The notes under the pieces are model-generated. The model was not told the DNA's origin, searched no databases, and saw nothing but the letters and a program-made list of their open reading frames with translations. DNA of 64,000 bases from Flavobacterium flevense. Its GTDB lineage: Bacteria; Bacteroidota; Bacteroidia; Flavobacteriales; Flavobacteriaceae. The position numbers were made by a program, and so were the translations under genes. Shown piece after piece: positions 1-10,920 of this stretch. The stretch is from assembly GCF_900142775.1 (NCBI RefSeq), contig NZ_FRCC01000005.1, positions 186,001 through 250,000 on the forward strand. Direction: 5' to 3'. Position 1 is the first letter of the stretch. Each line of letters starts with the position of its first letter.

Positions 1-1
1 T

Positions 2-400
2 ATAGAACCTTTCAAAAATAAAATTGCAATTTCACATACAATACCCAGTGATTTAACTTTAAATATTATTCCGGCCTATTTAGATAATATCATCCAAAAT
101 CTTTTAAGTAACGCCGTAAAATACCAATCTCCGGAACGGGAACCTCAATTAAAAATAAGTTATGAAAACAAAGATGGTTTTCACATTATCAATTTCAAAG
201 ACAATGGTTTAGGAATAGATCTTAAAAAAAACAAACAAAAATTATTTGGTATGTATAAAACTTTTCATGGTAATGAAGATGCTAAAGGAATTGATTTGTT
301 TATTGTAAAAAACCAAATTGAAGTCATGAAAGGAAAAATTGAGGTCGAGAGCCAGAAAGGCATTGGTAGCACATTTAAATTATATTTCAATGAAAAATAA
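2..400 (+). CDS. Sensor histidine kinase, C-terminal part (cut by window edge)
   Basis: This is the ATPase half of a two-component histidine kinase; the start lies outside the window. The frame opens at base 2 and ends with TAA at 398-400. An N-box (NLLSNAVKY) and a G1 box (DNGLGID) of the HATPase_c fold are readable. The last 40 residues closely resemble the end of the kinase at 9205-10917. The usual G2 box, KGLGLYLV in that paralogue, reads KGIDLFIV here, so two glycine-box positions differ and ATP-lid function may be weakened. The stop overlaps the start of the response regulator by 11 bases, so the two are translated from one message and probably form a phosphorelay pair. The signal sensed cannot be told from this fragment. 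Confidence 0.9.
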   Translation: MEPFKNKIAISHTIPSDLTLNIIPAYLDNIIQNLLSNAVKYQSPEREPQLKISYENKDGFHIINFKDNGLGIDLKKNKQKLFGMYKTFHGNEDAKGIDLFIVKNQIEVMKGKIEVESQKGIGSTFKLYFNEK

Positions 401-791
401 AACTACTTACCTTATAGACGACGACAAATTATCCATCAAGCTAATGAGTATGCTCATTTCAAAAAACAATTTTTGCGAAGAGATAATTTCGTTTCACAAT
501 CCACTTACAGCTTTAGAAGAGCTAAAAATAAATGCTTCGGATCCATCCCGCTTACCGGATGTTATTTTACTGGATTTAAATATGCCTTTGCTGGATGGCT
601 GGCAATTTTTAGATGAATTTCAGTTAATCTCTTTTGCTAAAAAAATAATCGTTTTTATCGTATCTTCCTCTATAGATCCTTATGATTTAGAAAAAACGAA
701 AGATTATCCCATAATTAAGAGTTACATCATAAAACCGCTGACATCTGAAAAGTTAAAAAAGACTTCTGTTTTAATTGAAAACGAGATTTAA
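390..791 (+). CDS. Single-domain response regulator (CheY-like receiver)
   Basis: This 133-residue protein is one receiver domain with no output domain. The acidic pocket is D10-D11-D12, the likely phospho-acceptor is D62 in LLDLNMP, the switch Ser is in SSS at 92-94, and the conserved Lys is K115 in KP. An in-frame TTG lies further upstream at 339, but the ATG at 390 gives the normal receiver N-terminus and overlaps the kinase stop, so I chose it. It most likely receives phosphate from the kinase just upstream. It is closely similar in length and motif spacing to the receiver at 10921-11319. Without an output domain it probably acts by protein contact or passes phosphate onward. Confidence 0.9.
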   Translation: MKNKTTYLIDDDKLSIKLMSMLISKNNFCEEIISFHNPLTALEELKINASDPSRLPDVILLDLNMPLLDGWQFLDEFQLISFAKKIIVFIVSSSIDPYDLEKTKDYPIIKSYIIKPLTSEKLKKTSVLIENEI

Positions 792-850
792 GTTATTTTT
801 TTATTTCCAGATACTATAAATTCCAATAACTAAAAAAGAGAGAATTATAG

Positions 851-858
851 TAACTTTG
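851..858 (+). promoter_or_regulatory. Bacteroidota -7 box (TAACTTTG)
   Basis: It matches the TAnnTTTG consensus of Bacteroidota housekeeping promoters. It ends only 7 bases before the ATG of the following gene, so a transcript starting here would be nearly leaderless. I see no TTG at the expected -33 distance, so this is only a possible promoter. Confidence 0.35.
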
Positions 859-865
859 TAAGACT

Positions 866-2704
866 ATGAAAAGTCTGCTGCATATTTTACTATTTTTTCT
901 ATTACCTCCTGCTATTGCCTCGCTAAGAGCACAAGTTATTAGTGTAGACGACACAAAAAATGCAAGCGAACTCGTATCACTCCTAACCAATAATAGTTCT
1001 TGTTTACAAATAATGAACGAAAGTGTTACAGGAGATTCATTTACCTCAGGAAAAAACAGTTATGGTGTTTTTACAAATACAAATCCTAATTTTCCTTTTC
1101 AATCCGGAATTGTTTTAAGCACCTGGAGCAGCACGCAATCTGTAGGACCATTTGTTAGAAATTTAGGTGGCGGTAACAATGCATGGCTGGGCGATGCTGA
1201 TTTAAATCAGTCCTTAAACATCAATTCTATTAATGCAACCGTTCTTGAATTTGACTTTATTCCGTTAACAAACTCAATAAGTTTCAATTATTTTTTTGCA
1301 TCCAATGAATATCAGGATGATTTCCCCTGCAACTACTCAGACGGATTTGCTTTTTTAATTAAAGAAAAAGGAAGCACGGCAGCTTATCAAAATTTAGCGG
1401 TACTTCCCAATACTTCGACAGCAGTTTCATCACAAAACATTCATCCCGCTATTAGTTTTAATGACAATGGAGTACTCAAAACCTGTAATGCAATTAATGA
1501 AAATTATTTTGCCCAATACAACAACAGCACCAGCCCTATTAATTATGCCGGACAAACCAGGATTTTAAATGCACAAACCACTGTAACGCCCGGAACCACT
1601 TATCATATAAAACTAGTTATAGGTGATGATGCTGTGAATTATTATGATTCTGCGATTTTTATTGAAGCCGCCAGTTTTAATTCGGCAATAGATTTAGGAA
1701 CTGATAAATTATTAGCTACAAACAATGCGGTTTGCTTTGGCGAAAATTATATTATTGACACCCAACTCTCTGCCAGCTATACCTATAAATGGTATAAAAA
1801 CAATGTTTTATTACCTTTAGAAACACAACCTTCTTATACGGTAACAAATCCGGGGACTTATAAAGTCGAAGTAACACTGAACCCATCCACTTGCAGTGTT
1901 TCAAACGAAATTAAGATAGAATACACCCCGCAAATTATTTTAAACAACGCTAGCTTAACTCAATGTGATGGGGATGAAGACGGAAAATCCTTGTTTGATT
2001 TAACACAGGCTGATACTGAAATACAAAACGGCAATTCCGGTTTGAGTACGCTGATTTATTATGAAAATTTAGGTGATGCTCAGGCAAATATTAATCCCAT
2101 TTTAAACAGTACGGAATATATTAATCAATCTAATCCGCAAACGCTCATTGCTAAAACCATAAACAGTTACAATTGTATTAATTATGCTCAATTAACGCTG
2201 GAGCTTTCTAATGCTGTTATTCCGGACAGAGTAGCAACAATAACAGCTGTAACAACAAATGATTTTGCAGGAAATGAAAACGCTGTAGCAATTGAATACA
2301 CAGGTATCAGCGAGTATGAATTTTCTATAGACGGAATTTATTATCAGGATAATCCTCAATTTTTAAATATTCCTGCCGGAAATTATTTTGCTTATGCCCG
2401 TGAAAAAAATGGCTGCGGGATATCAAATCCGTTTTCTTTTACTATATTAGATTATCCGCGTTATTTCACACCTAATGGTGATGGCTATAACGATACATGG
2501 ACAATTAAAAACTTAGATTTATTAGCCCCAGCTACAATAACTATTTTTGATCGTTTTGGCAAATTATTAAAACAATTTAATTCCTCAAATTTAAATTGGA
2601 ACGGAACGCTTAATGGTCATTTACTACCTGCAGATGATTACTGGTTCAATCTTATTTTTGAAGATGGTAAGAATATAAAAGGCCATTTTTCATTGAAAAG
2701 ATAA
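866..2704 (+). CDS. Choice-of-anchor L surface protein, T9SS type B secreted
   Basis: This is a 612-residue exported protein of unknown ligand. A signal peptide (MKSLLHILLFFLLPPAIASLRA) leads into a region of about residues 25-275 that looks like the choice-of-anchor L domain (ILSTWSST, FNYFFASNEY, FAFLIKEKG). An Ig-like segment (about 280-355) and linker domains follow. The last 85 residues are the gliding motility-associated, type IX secretion type B sorting domain: YFTPNGDGYND, TIFDRFGK, DDYWF and terminal GHFSLKR. Proteins with this tail cross the outer membrane by the T9SS and stay on the surface or are released. The next gene begins 30 bases on, encodes the same kind of tail and is probably co-transcribed. 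An adhesin or matrix role is an inference. Confidence 0.88.
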   Translation: MKSLLHILLFFLLPPAIASLRAQVISVDDTKNASELVSLLTNNSSCLQIMNESVTGDSFTSGKNSYGVFTNTNPNFPFQSGIVLSTWSSTQSVGPFVRNLGGGNNAWLGDADLNQSLNINSINATVLEFDFIPLTNSISFNYFFASNEYQDDFPCNYSDGFAFLIKEKGSTAAYQNLAVLPNTSTAVSSQNIHPAISFNDNGVLKTCNAINENYFAQYNNSTSPINYAGQTRILNAQTTVTPGTTYHIKLVIGDDAVNYYDSAIFIEAASFNSAIDLGTDKLLATNNAVCFGENYIIDTQLSASYTYKWYKNNVLLPLETQPSYTVTNPGTYKVEVTLNPSTCSVSNEIKIEYTPQIILNNASLTQCDGDEDGKSLFDLTQADTEIQNGNSGLSTLIYYENLGDAQANINPILNSTEYINQSNPQTLIAKTINSYNCINYAQLTLELSNAVIPDRVATITAVTTNDFAGNENAVAIEYTGISEYEFSIDGIYYQDNPQFLNIPAGNYFAYAREKNGCGISNPFSFTILDYPRYFTPNGDGYNDTWTIKNLDLLAPATITIFDRFGKLLKQFNSSNLNWNGTLNGHLLPADDYWFNLIFEDGKNIKGHFSLKR

Positions 2705-2734
2705 ATAATCGTTAAGATTTTATACATTTATCAA

Positions 2735-5700
2735 ATGAGAAAGTTAATTGTTGTGATTTTGCTATTAATAGGCATAGACTGTTGGGCACAGTTTAGTAAA
2801 ACGCATTATATTCCGCCATTAACAAGCCAGTCTCAAAATATAGAGGCTGAGGATCACTATTTATACATTTCAACACCCAGCACTAAAAATGTTGCGCTGA
2901 AAATTATTAGTATTGGCGGACAAATTACTAACGCTACCGTAAGCAACACAAATCCTTTTGTTTATCAAATAGGAATAGGAGATAATACACAACTATTAAC
3001 TCCCAAAACAGCAATTGGTAAATTAAATAATAAAGGATATATAATTGAAGCCGATGATTTAGTATATGTTAGCGTGAGAGTCAACGCTTCATTCAATAAT
3101 AACGGAGGCTACAATCATGCCGGAGGATTAGTATCCAAAGGTAATAGCGCCTTGGGAACTACTTTTAGACTAGGAGCCATGCTTAATCCTTTGAGCGATC
3201 CTACCCTACTCAATTTTGCATCAATCCTTGCAACCGAAAACAATACAACAGTAACTATTTCTAATATTCCAATTGGAACCCAATTATTAGACGGCAGTCT
3301 TGTAAATGGTCCTATTGTTGTAAATTTAAATCAAAACCAAAGTTATGTAATTGCCTTAGAGAATATTTTAAATACACAAAGTAATCCTTCTAACAGTGCT
3401 AAGCTTATAGGTGCATTAGTCCAGTCCGATAAACCGATAGCTGTCAATGCGGGCTCTTTTGGAGGAAGTAACAGTACTGAAATAAGAAATGGCAATCCTT
3501 CCGGAAGAGATATTGGTTTTGACCAGATTGTTCCTTTCGAAAAAACAGGAAAAGAATATATTTTTGTAAAAGGGGAAGGCGGAGACGAAATAGAACGTGT
3601 GTTATTGGTCGCTCACAATCCCCAAACCGAAATTTATCTCAACGGAAATGCTTCACCTAGCTACATTCTTCAGCCTGGAGAATATGCACCAATAGACGGT
3701 TTTCAATTTATTAATGACAACCTGTATGTAAGAACAACCGAAAATGTTTTTGCTTATCAGTCTATAGGAGGTTTACAACCTACACTTCCTCCATTCGATG
3801 ATAATAACGTAAGAAACAATCCGAATGCCAACCAAAATATGTTTTTTGTTCCGCCGTTAAATTGTGCAACTCCTAATATTGTGGATAATATTCCGCAAAT
3901 TCAGTTTATAGGAAATACATTTTATACCGGAAAATTAAATATTATAACCGAAAAAGGAGCTACAGTACTCATAAATAACGCAGCCATTAATTCGGCTCCC
4001 GTTGCTATTACCGGCAATGCTAATTATGAACGCTATACTATAAATGATCTTACAGGGAATATTAGTGTAAAATCTTCAAAACAAGTATATGTCTCTTATT
4101 TTGGTACAAATGATGCAGCTACTTATGGCGGTTACTATTCCGGATTTGATACAAAACCCGAAATTACTTCTGATAAAATCAATGTTGGGATATCATCCTG
4201 TATTCCTAATCTGGTATTGAAAGTAAACTCTATTTTAAATTATGATACTTTTCAATGGTATTTTAATAATGTCGAAATTCCTAATGCAAATCAAAGTTCG
4301 TATGCTCCTGCCCAACCCGGATTTTACTACGTAAAGGGAAGTATTTCCGGCTGCGGAACAACCATTGTGTCCGATATTATTCCGGTTAGCAACTGTCCCG
4401 GCGATATTGATAATGACACCGTAAATAACAATATAGATCTTGATAATGATAATGATGGCATTAGCAATTGTACCGAATCTTATGGGAATCAAAACATTAA
4501 TATTTCGAATTTAAATTCTGGAAACATCGTTATTGGCAATTATTCCAATTCGTTTACGGGAAGCAGCAGTACTTCGGCAGTTTCGAGTCCCACACCTTTT
4601 TCCGGGAATTCCGATGGAAGTTTTGTTTCTCAAATCCCTGCCGGAAAAGGTAATTTTGCTAAATATACACTAACATTCAATAAACCTGTCAGTATCGGGA
4701 TGGAATATGTAGCTGCTGCTAACCCTTCTGATTTATTAAATCTAAATGCACAATACACCATTTCTACTGATGTTAATAAAACTATTACCGTTCTCAACCC
4801 CAATAATCAACTGTTAATAGATACGAATTATGACGGAATTTATGAAAGTGGTGTGACCGAATATTCTTCTTTTGAAATTCGTTTTCAATTAAACGGAATT
4901 ACTCCTTTAGCTGCCGGAACAGGAAATTTCCAGTTTCTCACCCACTTAATAAACACTATAAGTTTTACCCATACTAATTTATCCGATACAGCACTTAATA
5001 AAAGTACTTTAAAGTTTTTTGCTGTTTGTGTACCCAAAGATTCAGATGGTGATGGAACAGCAGACCAATTAGATACTGACAGCGATAATGATGGAATTAC
5101 TGATGTAGCTGAAAGTCAGGAGAATGTTTTTGTTTTAAACACTACAGATGCGAATCAAAATGGGATATACGATGCATTTGAATCCAAAGTTATTGTAGAT
5201 ACTGACAATGATGGAATTCCTGATTATCTTGATTTAGATAGTGATAACGATGGAATTCTGGATGCAGTTGAAACAGGAAGCAATAATACAGATACGGATA
5301 ATGACGGAATAAAAAACTACAGAGATTCTGATAGCGATAACGATTTATGTTATGATGTTACCGAAGCTGGTTTTACAGATTCAAATGGTAATGGACAGTT
5401 AGGAGGAATTAATCCGCTTACAGTAAGCACTAACGGACTGGTTACAAGTGAAACTGCATACACCACGCCGCATCCTAATTATATAACAGCGGCTCCCATT
5501 GTAATCACCACACAACCTAACGTAATTCCCGCCTGTATCAATCAAAATACTTCTATTACACTGACAGATAACGGCGGCATGAGCTATCAGTGGCAAGTTT
5601 CTACCGATGGAACAAATTGGAACAACTTAACAAACAGCGGTACTTATAATGGAGTGGCTACCAACAAACTGAATATTATTGCAGTGAGTCCAACCATGAA

Positions 5701-7147
5701 TGGCTACAAATACCGTGTACAATTAACTAAAACAGGGAACTCATGCGGTTTAATTTCTAATGAAACACAATTAACCGTTTACAACCTACCTACTCTGAAC
5801 AATGTTGTTATTAAACAATGTGATGATGATTCTGACGGAAGAACCGCTTTTAATTTAACGGTGAAAAATAATGAGATTTCAGCTAATTATACCAATGAAA
5901 CTTTTACTTATTTTAGCAGTTCAGCAGCAGCAAATTCTAATAATTTAAGCCAGAAAATTGCAAACCCGCAAGCGTATGTTGCCAGTAACGGGACAACTGT
6001 ATGGACGCGTGTTGAAAATGCCAACAGCTGTTTTTCGGTAGCACAAATTGATTTAGCGGTTTCTACAACACAAATTCCGGCTAACTTTAATCTTTTATTC
6101 GAAAATTGTGATGATTATATTGATGCCACTCAAGATGATTATGATGGAATTTCAGTATTTAATTTCAGCAGTGCAGAAAATAGTATTTTGTCGCTTCTTC
6201 CACCACCGGCTAGCTCCTACTCTATAAAATATTATGAAACGGAAGCCGATGCATTATCTGAAACAAATGAAATAAGCAATACAACAACGTATCGAAATAC
6301 AATTTCTCCTGATGAACAACAAATATGGGTGAGAGTAGATAATGCTTCAGATAACAGTTGTTTTGGTATTGGTACCCATATTACGCTAAAAGTAAATCCA
6401 AAACCGGATATTGATATCAATGCAAATCATCAGGCTGATGTGTATGTATGCAATAACCTGCCTGATTTTTATGTAAATCTGGATGCCGGAATAGTAGATG
6501 GAAGTCCAACAACTAATTACAGTTATATCTGGTCTAAAGATAATCAGATATTAAACAGCGAGACAAATGCAACTTTACCAGTGAATACAGCCGGTGAGTA
6601 TAGTGTAAAAGTCACTTCGGCTTCGGGCTGTAGCAGAACCAGAACGATAACTGTAACTGCTTCTGAAATGGCACAAATCAGCAATATTGAAGTTAGCGAG
6701 TTAAGCAATAATAATACTATTTTAGTTTTAACAGAAGGTATTGGCAACTATGAATACAGCTTAGACGACAGCAATGGATTTTATCAGGATGCTAATCTGT
6801 TTGAAAATGTTCCCGCAGGAATACACGACGTTTTTATAAGAGACAAAAATGGTTGCGGCATAGCGAATCAGTCTGTTGCTATTTTGGGGGCTCCAAGATA
6901 TTTTACCCCAAACAATGACGGTTACAATGATTATTGGAATATTAAAGGAATCAATTCTGAATTAAATTCAAAAACAGTTATCCGTATTTTTGACCGTTAC
7001 GGAAAATTTTTAAAAGATATTTATCCGCAAAGTCAGGGCTGGGATGGTACTTTTAACGAAAAACCATTACCCTCAGATGATTATTGGTACACCGCAAAAC
7101 TGGAAAACGGCAAAGAAATTAAGGGGCATTTCAGTTTAAAAAGATAA
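2735..7147 (+). CDS. Giant T9SS type B surface protein with IgGFc-binding-like domain and type 3 repeats
   Basis: This is a 1470-residue exported protein. After a signal peptide ([18 protein letters not shown]), residues 20-480 resemble the IgGFc-binding N-terminal domain family ([37 protein letters not shown]). Calcium-type thrombospondin type 3 repeats appear around residues 555-580 and again around 768-880 ([26 protein letters not shown]). Several Ig-like or PKD-like modules follow. The tail ([32 protein letters not shown]) is the type IX secretion type B sorting domain. It sits 30 bases behind a gene with the same tail, suggesting an operon for surface proteins. Adhesion or prey/polymer binding would fit, but no enzyme motif is visible and the ligand is unknown. 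Confidence 0.88.
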   Translation: MRKLIVVILLLIGIDCWAQFSKTHYIPPLTSQSQNIEAEDHYLYISTPSTKNVALKIISIGGQITNATVSNTNPFVYQIGIGDNTQLLTPKTAIGKLNNKGYIIEADDLVYVSVRVNASFNNNGGYNHAGGLVSKGNSALGTTFRLGAMLNPLSDPTLLNFASILATENNTTVTISNIPIGTQLLDGSLVNGPIVVNLNQNQSYVIALENILNTQSNPSNSAKLIGALVQSDKPIAVNAGSFGGSNSTEIRNGNPSGRDIGFDQIVPFEKTGKEYIFVKGEGGDEIERVLLVAHNPQTEIYLNGNASPSYILQPGEYAPIDGFQFINDNLYVRTTENVFAYQSIGGLQPTLPPFDDNNVRNNPNANQNMFFVPPLNCATPNIVDNIPQIQFIGNTFYTGKLNIITEKGATVLINNAAINSAPVAITGNANYERYTINDLTGNISVKSSKQVYVSYFGTNDAATYGGYYSGFDTKPEITSDKINVGISSCIPNLVLKVNSILNYDTFQWYFNNVEIPNANQSSYAPAQPGFYYVKGSISGCGTTIVSDIIPVSNCPGDIDNDTVNNNIDLDNDNDGISNCTESYGNQNINISNLNSGNIVIGNYSNSFTGSSSTSAVSSPTPFSGNSDGSFVSQIPAGKGNFAKYTLTFNKPVSIGMEYVAAANPSDLLNLNAQYTISTDVNKTITVLNPNNQLLIDTNYDGIYESGVTEYSSFEIRFQLNGITPLAAGTGNFQFLTHLINTISFTHTNLSDTALNKSTLKFFAVCVPKDSDGDGTADQLDTDSDNDGITDVAESQENVFVLNTTDANQNGIYDAFESKVIVDTDNDGIPDYLDLDSDNDGILDAVETGSNNTDTDNDGIKNYRDSDSDNDLCYDVTEAGFTDSNGNGQLGGINPLTVSTNGLVTSETAYTTPHPNYITAAPIVITTQPNVIPACINQNTSITLTDNGGMSYQWQVSTDGTNWNNLTNSGTYNGVATNKLNIIAVSPTMNGYKYRVQLTKTGNSCGLISNETQLTVYNLPTLNNVVIKQCDDDSDGRTAFNLTVKNNEISANYTNETFTYFSSSAAANSNNLSQKIANPQAYVASNGTTVWTRVENANSCFSVAQIDLAVSTTQIPANFNLLFENCDDYIDATQDDYDGISVFNFSSAENSILSLLPPPASSYSIKYYETEADALSETNEISNTTTYRNTISPDEQQIWVRVDNASDNSCFGIGTHITLKVNPKPDIDINANHQADVYVCNNLPDFYVNLDAGIVDGSPTTNYSYIWSKDNQILNSETNATLPVNTAGEYSVKVTSASGCSRTRTITVTASEMAQISNIEVSELSNNNTILVLTEGIGNYEYSLDDSNGFYQDANLFENVPAGIHDVFIRDKNGCGIANQSVAILGAPRYFTPNNDGYNDYWNIKGINSELNSKTVIRIFDRYGKFLKDIYPQSQGWDGTFNEKPLPSDDYWYTAKLENGKEIKGHFSLKR

Positions 7148-7185
7148 CTTTTAGAAATTCCAACTCTGTTAAAATTTGGAACAAA

Positions 7186-7219
7186 AAAATCCCAAATTCC
7201 TATTAGAATTTGGGATTTT
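7186..7219. terminator. Bidirectional hairpin terminator
   Basis: A perfect 14 bp stem (AAAATCCCAAATTC with GAATTTGGGATTTT) closes a 6-base loop. A-rich and T-rich flanks serve both strands. It separates the convergent T9SS surface-protein gene and typA. Confidence 0.9.
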
Positions 7220-7241
7220 ACAATATTGAAATTGGATAAAT

Positions 7242-9038
7242 TTAGATTTTAAATCTTTTTCTATCTGTTTCTGTCAAATAAATTTTTCTCAAACGAATTG
7301 ATTTTGGAGTTACCTCTACATATTCATCTTTTTGAATGTATTCTAAAGCTTCCTCTAAAGAGAAAATGATTGGAGGAATAATTCTCGCTTTCTCATCATT
7401 TCCTGATGAACGTACGTTAGATTGTTTCTTTGCTTTCGTTACATTGATACACATATCATCGCTACGTGAATTTTCTCCAATAACCTGACCTTCGTAGATT
7501 TCAGCATTTGGTTCAACGAAGAATTTACCACGATCTTGTAATTTATCAATAGAGTAAGGAATTGCTTTTCCATTCTCCATAGAGATCAAAGATCCATTGT
7601 TACGTCCTGGAATAGCTCCTTTAAAAGGTTCATATCCAATAAAACGGTGCGACATAATCGCTTCACCTGCAGTTGCAGTTAAAAGTTGATTTCTCAATCC
7701 AATAATTCCACGAGATGGAATATTAAATTTAATAATCATACGATCATTTTTACCTTCCATAGAAAGCATTTCACCTTTACGGATAGTTACAAATTCAACA
7801 GCTCTACCAGAAAGATTCTCAGGCAAGTCAATTGTTAACTCCTCGATTGGCTCACATTTTACACCATCAACTTCTTTGATAATAACTTGTGGCTGACCAA
7901 TTTGTAATTCGTACCCTTCTCTTCTCATTGTTTCAATAAGAACAGATAAATGCAATACTCCACGACCAAAAACCATGAATTTATCAGCAGAATCCGTTTC
8001 ACCTAACTTCATCGCTAAGTTTTTCTCTAATTCTTTTGTCAAACGGTCTCTAATATGACGAGAAGTTACAAATTTACCTTCTTTACCAAAGAAAGGCGAA
8101 TCGTTGATTGTAAACAACATACTCATTGTAGGTTCATCAATAGCGATAGAAGCTAAAGCTTCAGGATTTTCAAAATCAGCAATAGTATCACCAATTTCAA
8201 AACCTTCAACACCTACAATAGCACAAATATCTCCAGCAATTACTTCCTGTACTTTTTTACGTCCAAGACCTTCAAAAGTATGTAATTCTTTAATACGTGA
8301 TTTTGTCACTGTACCATCTCTTTTTACTAATGAGATTGGCATTCCTTCTTTCAAAACACCTCTTTCAAGACGACCAATAGCGATACGACCTGTAAAAGCA
8401 GAAAAATCTAATGAAGTAATCAACATTTGTGGAGTTCCTTCAGAAACTTTAGGAGCTGGTACATTTGCAATTACCATATCCAATAAAGGCTCGATGTTCT
8501 CTGTTTGGTTTCTGAAATCATCAGACATCCAGTTGTTTTTAGCCGAACCGTAAACCGTTGGGAAATCCAATTGCTCTTCAGTTGCTCCTAACTCGAACAT
8601 TAAGTCAAAAACTTTCTCATGAACTTCTTCCGGAGTACAGTTTTCTTTATCTACTTTATTGATAACAACACAAGGCTTCAAACCTAAGTCAATCGCTTTT
8701 TGCAAAACGAAACGGGTTTGTGGCATTGGTCCTTCAAAAGCATCCACTAGTAAACACACACCATCGGCCATGTTCAATACACGTTCTACTTCACCTCCAA
8801 AATCCGCGTGACCGGGAGTATCGATAATATTGATTTTTGTTCCTTTATATTGAACAGATACGTTCTTAGAAGTAATAGTAATACCTCTTTCACGCTCTAA
8901 ATCGTTGTTATCAAGAATTAAATCACCTGTGTTTTCGTTGTCACGAAATAATTGACAGTGATACATAATTTTATCAACCAAAGTGGTTTTACCGTGATCG
9001 ACGTGGGCAATAATTGCAATGTTTCTAATAGATTCCAT
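7242..9038 (-). CDS. typA: Ribosome-associated translational GTPase TypA/BipA
   Basis: This 598-residue GTPase of the EF-G family binds the ribosome and helps large-subunit assembly and translation under stress or cold. The P-loop AHVDHGKT is at residues 11-18, followed by the switch motif [13 protein letters not shown] and NKVD. EF-G-like domains III and V and the TypA-specific C-terminal domain ([26 protein letters not shown]) follow. The length is normal for the family. A -7 type box (TACCTTTG) reads on the minus strand at 9058-9065, about 20 bases before the ATG, giving a short leader. The gene stands alone between convergent and divergent neighbours. Confidence 0.97.
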   Translation of the reverse strand: MESIRNIAIIAHVDHGKTTLVDKIMYHCQLFRDNENTGDLILDNNDLERERGITITSKNVSVQYKGTKINIIDTPGHADFGGEVERVLNMADGVCLLVDAFEGPMPQTRFVLQKAIDLGLKPCVVINKVDKENCTPEEVHEKVFDLMFELGATEEQLDFPTVYGSAKNNWMSDDFRNQTENIEPLLDMVIANVPAPKVSEGTPQMLITSLDFSAFTGRIAIGRLERGVLKEGMPISLVKRDGTVTKSRIKELHTFEGLGRKKVQEVIAGDICAIVGVEGFEIGDTIADFENPEALASIAIDEPTMSMLFTINDSPFFGKEGKFVTSRHIRDRLTKELEKNLAMKLGETDSADKFMVFGRGVLHLSVLIETMRREGYELQIGQPQVIIKEVDGVKCEPIEELTIDLPENLSGRAVEFVTIRKGEMLSMEGKNDRMIIKFNIPSRGIIGLRNQLLTATAGEAIMSHRFIGYEPFKGAIPGRNNGSLISMENGKAIPYSIDKLQDRGKFFVEPNAEIYEGQVIGENSRSDDMCINVTKAKKQSNVRSSGNDEKARIIPPIIFSLEEALEYIQKDEYVEVTPKSIRLRKIYLTETDRKRFKI

Positions 9039-9170
9039 CTGTGATTTTTAATGGCTGCAAAGGTACACTTTATTTTGATATAAAAAATATTTCTCAAATA
9101 CTTTACAATTAATAAACGTTTAACACATATACTAATCATTCTGTAATAAAAATAAGTTAACGGAGATATT

Positions 9171-9199
9171 TTGCTATTAACAATTATTAATTATATTTG
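9171..9199 (+). promoter_or_regulatory. Full Bacteroidota promoter (TTG-N18-TATATTTG), probably leaderless
   Basis: TTG at 9171-9173 and TATATTTG at 9192-9199 are separated by 18 bases, matching the -33/-7 consensus of flavobacterial promoters. The ATG of the histidine kinase is at 9205, where transcription would be expected to start. The predicted mRNA would have almost no 5' leader. Confidence 0.65.
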
Positions 9200-9204
9200 A
9201 TTCG

Positions 9205-10917
9205 ATGAAAAGTAAAACCAATCAAATAACAATAATATACGTACTTATTGCCGTTGTTTTGGCAACTTTTCTATATAAAGCAACTTCTTTATATTTTTCT
9301 GCTGAAAATTACCTTCTTTTCCATCTGATAAAAGATTTTATTTTAATCATTTTAACCGGATTAGCATTTCGATATATATTATCTAAAAATGAAAACAGGA
9401 ACAAAACTATTTTTGAACGATTAGAAAACACAAATAGTGAAATTAAGGAATCCAATCAAAAATACGATATTGTAGCTAAAGCAACGAGTGATACTATCTG
9501 GGACTGGAAAATTCCGGAAGACAAACTCAACTGGAGTAAAGGAATCAAAGCCGTTTTTGGGTACGAAGAAGATCAGGTGGGAGACAATTCCAGTTGGTGG
9601 TTTGGGAATATCCATCCCGAAGACAGCATCAAAATGTCAATAAAACTGTATTCATTTATCGAACAAAAAACGGAAAAATGGCAGGATGAATACCGTTTTA
9701 AATGTGCTGACAATACCTATAAATATGTTTTAGACAGAGGTTTTCTTTTAAAAGACGAAAACGGTAAAGCCATCAGAATGATTGGAGCGCTTCAGGACGT
9801 AACCAAACAAAAAGAAGAAGAACTACGATTAAAACTACTCGAAACCGTAATCTTACAGACCAAAGAATCTATCGTTATTACCGAAGCAACTTTTAACAAC
9901 AATCTTTTTCCTAAAATCATTTACGTAAACCCTGCTTTTACTAACATGACAGGTTATGAACCTGAAGAAGTAATAAATAATACTTTAGGATTACTAAGAG
10001 GTCCAAATACTCAAATCAGTGTTTTAAAGCGAATTGTCCAAATTATAAAAAACAAAGAAGAAGGTCTGCTTGAAATAAAATGCTACAAAAAAGACAAAAC
10101 CGAATTCTGGTTGCGTTTTACAATAATACCTATTTACAGCTCCGAAAACGAATTATCACATTGGGTTTCCATACAAAGGGATGTTACTGAAGAAAAAAAT
10201 CAGGAAAAAGAAAAAGAACAGCTTATCAAGGAGCTAACGCAAAACAATAAAGATTTAAAACAATTCTCCTACATCACCTCTCACAACTTAAGAGCTCCGA
10301 TGTCTAACCTGACCGGACTGTTAAATCTTATTGAAGACATTAATATTGAAGACACGGAATTAAAAGAAATTATCCAGGGCTTTAATAAATCTACCCATCT
10401 GTTAAACGAAACCATCGATGATTTAACTAAAGTAATGATCATCAAAGACAATACTGTTATTGAAAAAGAAAACCTTTCATTAAGAGAGGTTTTTGAAAAT
10501 GTTTTTAACCAATTAACAACCCAAATAGAAATACACAAACCTATTTTAAAACTTGATCTGGACAAAGTAAGCATTTTAAACACCAACAAAGCCTACCTGG
10601 AAAGCATTCTTTTAAATCTTCTGACCAATTCATTAAAATACAAATCCAACGACCGGATTTTAAAAATAACAATAACCGCCCACCAGACTGATAATAATAC
10701 CGTACAACTTATCTTTAAAGACAACGGCATAGGAATTGACCTTGAAAAAAACAGAGACAAAATTTTTGGCCTCTATCAAAGGTTTCATGACTATCCTGAC
10801 AGCAAAGGATTAGGTCTTTATTTAGTAAAATCACAAGTAGAAGCCATGAAAGGCACCATAAGTATCGAGAGTCAGGTAAACAAGGGAACTACAATTACAT
10901 TAACATTTAAAAACTAA
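9205..10917 (+). CDS. PAS-domain sensor histidine kinase
   Basis: This 570-residue membrane kinase has two N-terminal hydrophobic segments (about residues 9-29 and 36-58) with little between them, so sensing is probably cytoplasmic. A PAS_3-type domain (about 85-205, DTIWDWKIPEDKLNWS) and a second PAS domain (about 210-330, IIYVNPAFTNMTGYEPEEV) come next. A short coiled segment follows, then the HisKA region with the phospho-acceptor H360 in SYITSHNLRAPMSNL. The ATPase domain has NLLTNSLKY, DNGIGID and KGLGLYLV, all intact. A response regulator starts 3 bases after its stop. This pair is paralogous to the partial pair at the left edge. The PAS ligand is unknown. Confidence 0.93.
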   Translation: MKSKTNQITIIYVLIAVVLATFLYKATSLYFSAENYLLFHLIKDFILIILTGLAFRYILSKNENRNKTIFERLENTNSEIKESNQKYDIVAKATSDTIWDWKIPEDKLNWSKGIKAVFGYEEDQVGDNSSWWFGNIHPEDSIKMSIKLYSFIEQKTEKWQDEYRFKCADNTYKYVLDRGFLLKDENGKAIRMIGALQDVTKQKEEELRLKLLETVILQTKESIVITEATFNNNLFPKIIYVNPAFTNMTGYEPEEVINNTLGLLRGPNTQISVLKRIVQIIKNKEEGLLEIKCYKKDKTEFWLRFTIIPIYSSENELSHWVSIQRDVTEEKNQEKEKEQLIKELTQNNKDLKQFSYITSHNLRAPMSNLTGLLNLIEDINIEDTELKEIIQGFNKSTHLLNETIDDLTKVMIIKDNTVIEKENLSLREVFENVFNQLTTQIEIHKPILKLDLDKVSILNTNKAYLESILLNLLTNSLKYKSNDRILKITITAHQTDNNTVQLIFKDNGIGIDLEKNRDKIFGLYQRFHDYPDSKGLGLYLVKSQVEAMKGTISIESQVNKGTTITLTFKN

Positions 10918-10920
10918 AAC

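Noticed and set aside
8104..8553. 149-residue open frame on the plus strand inside typA
   Set aside because: It is the antisense shadow of a highly conserved gene and has no start context or protein features of its own.
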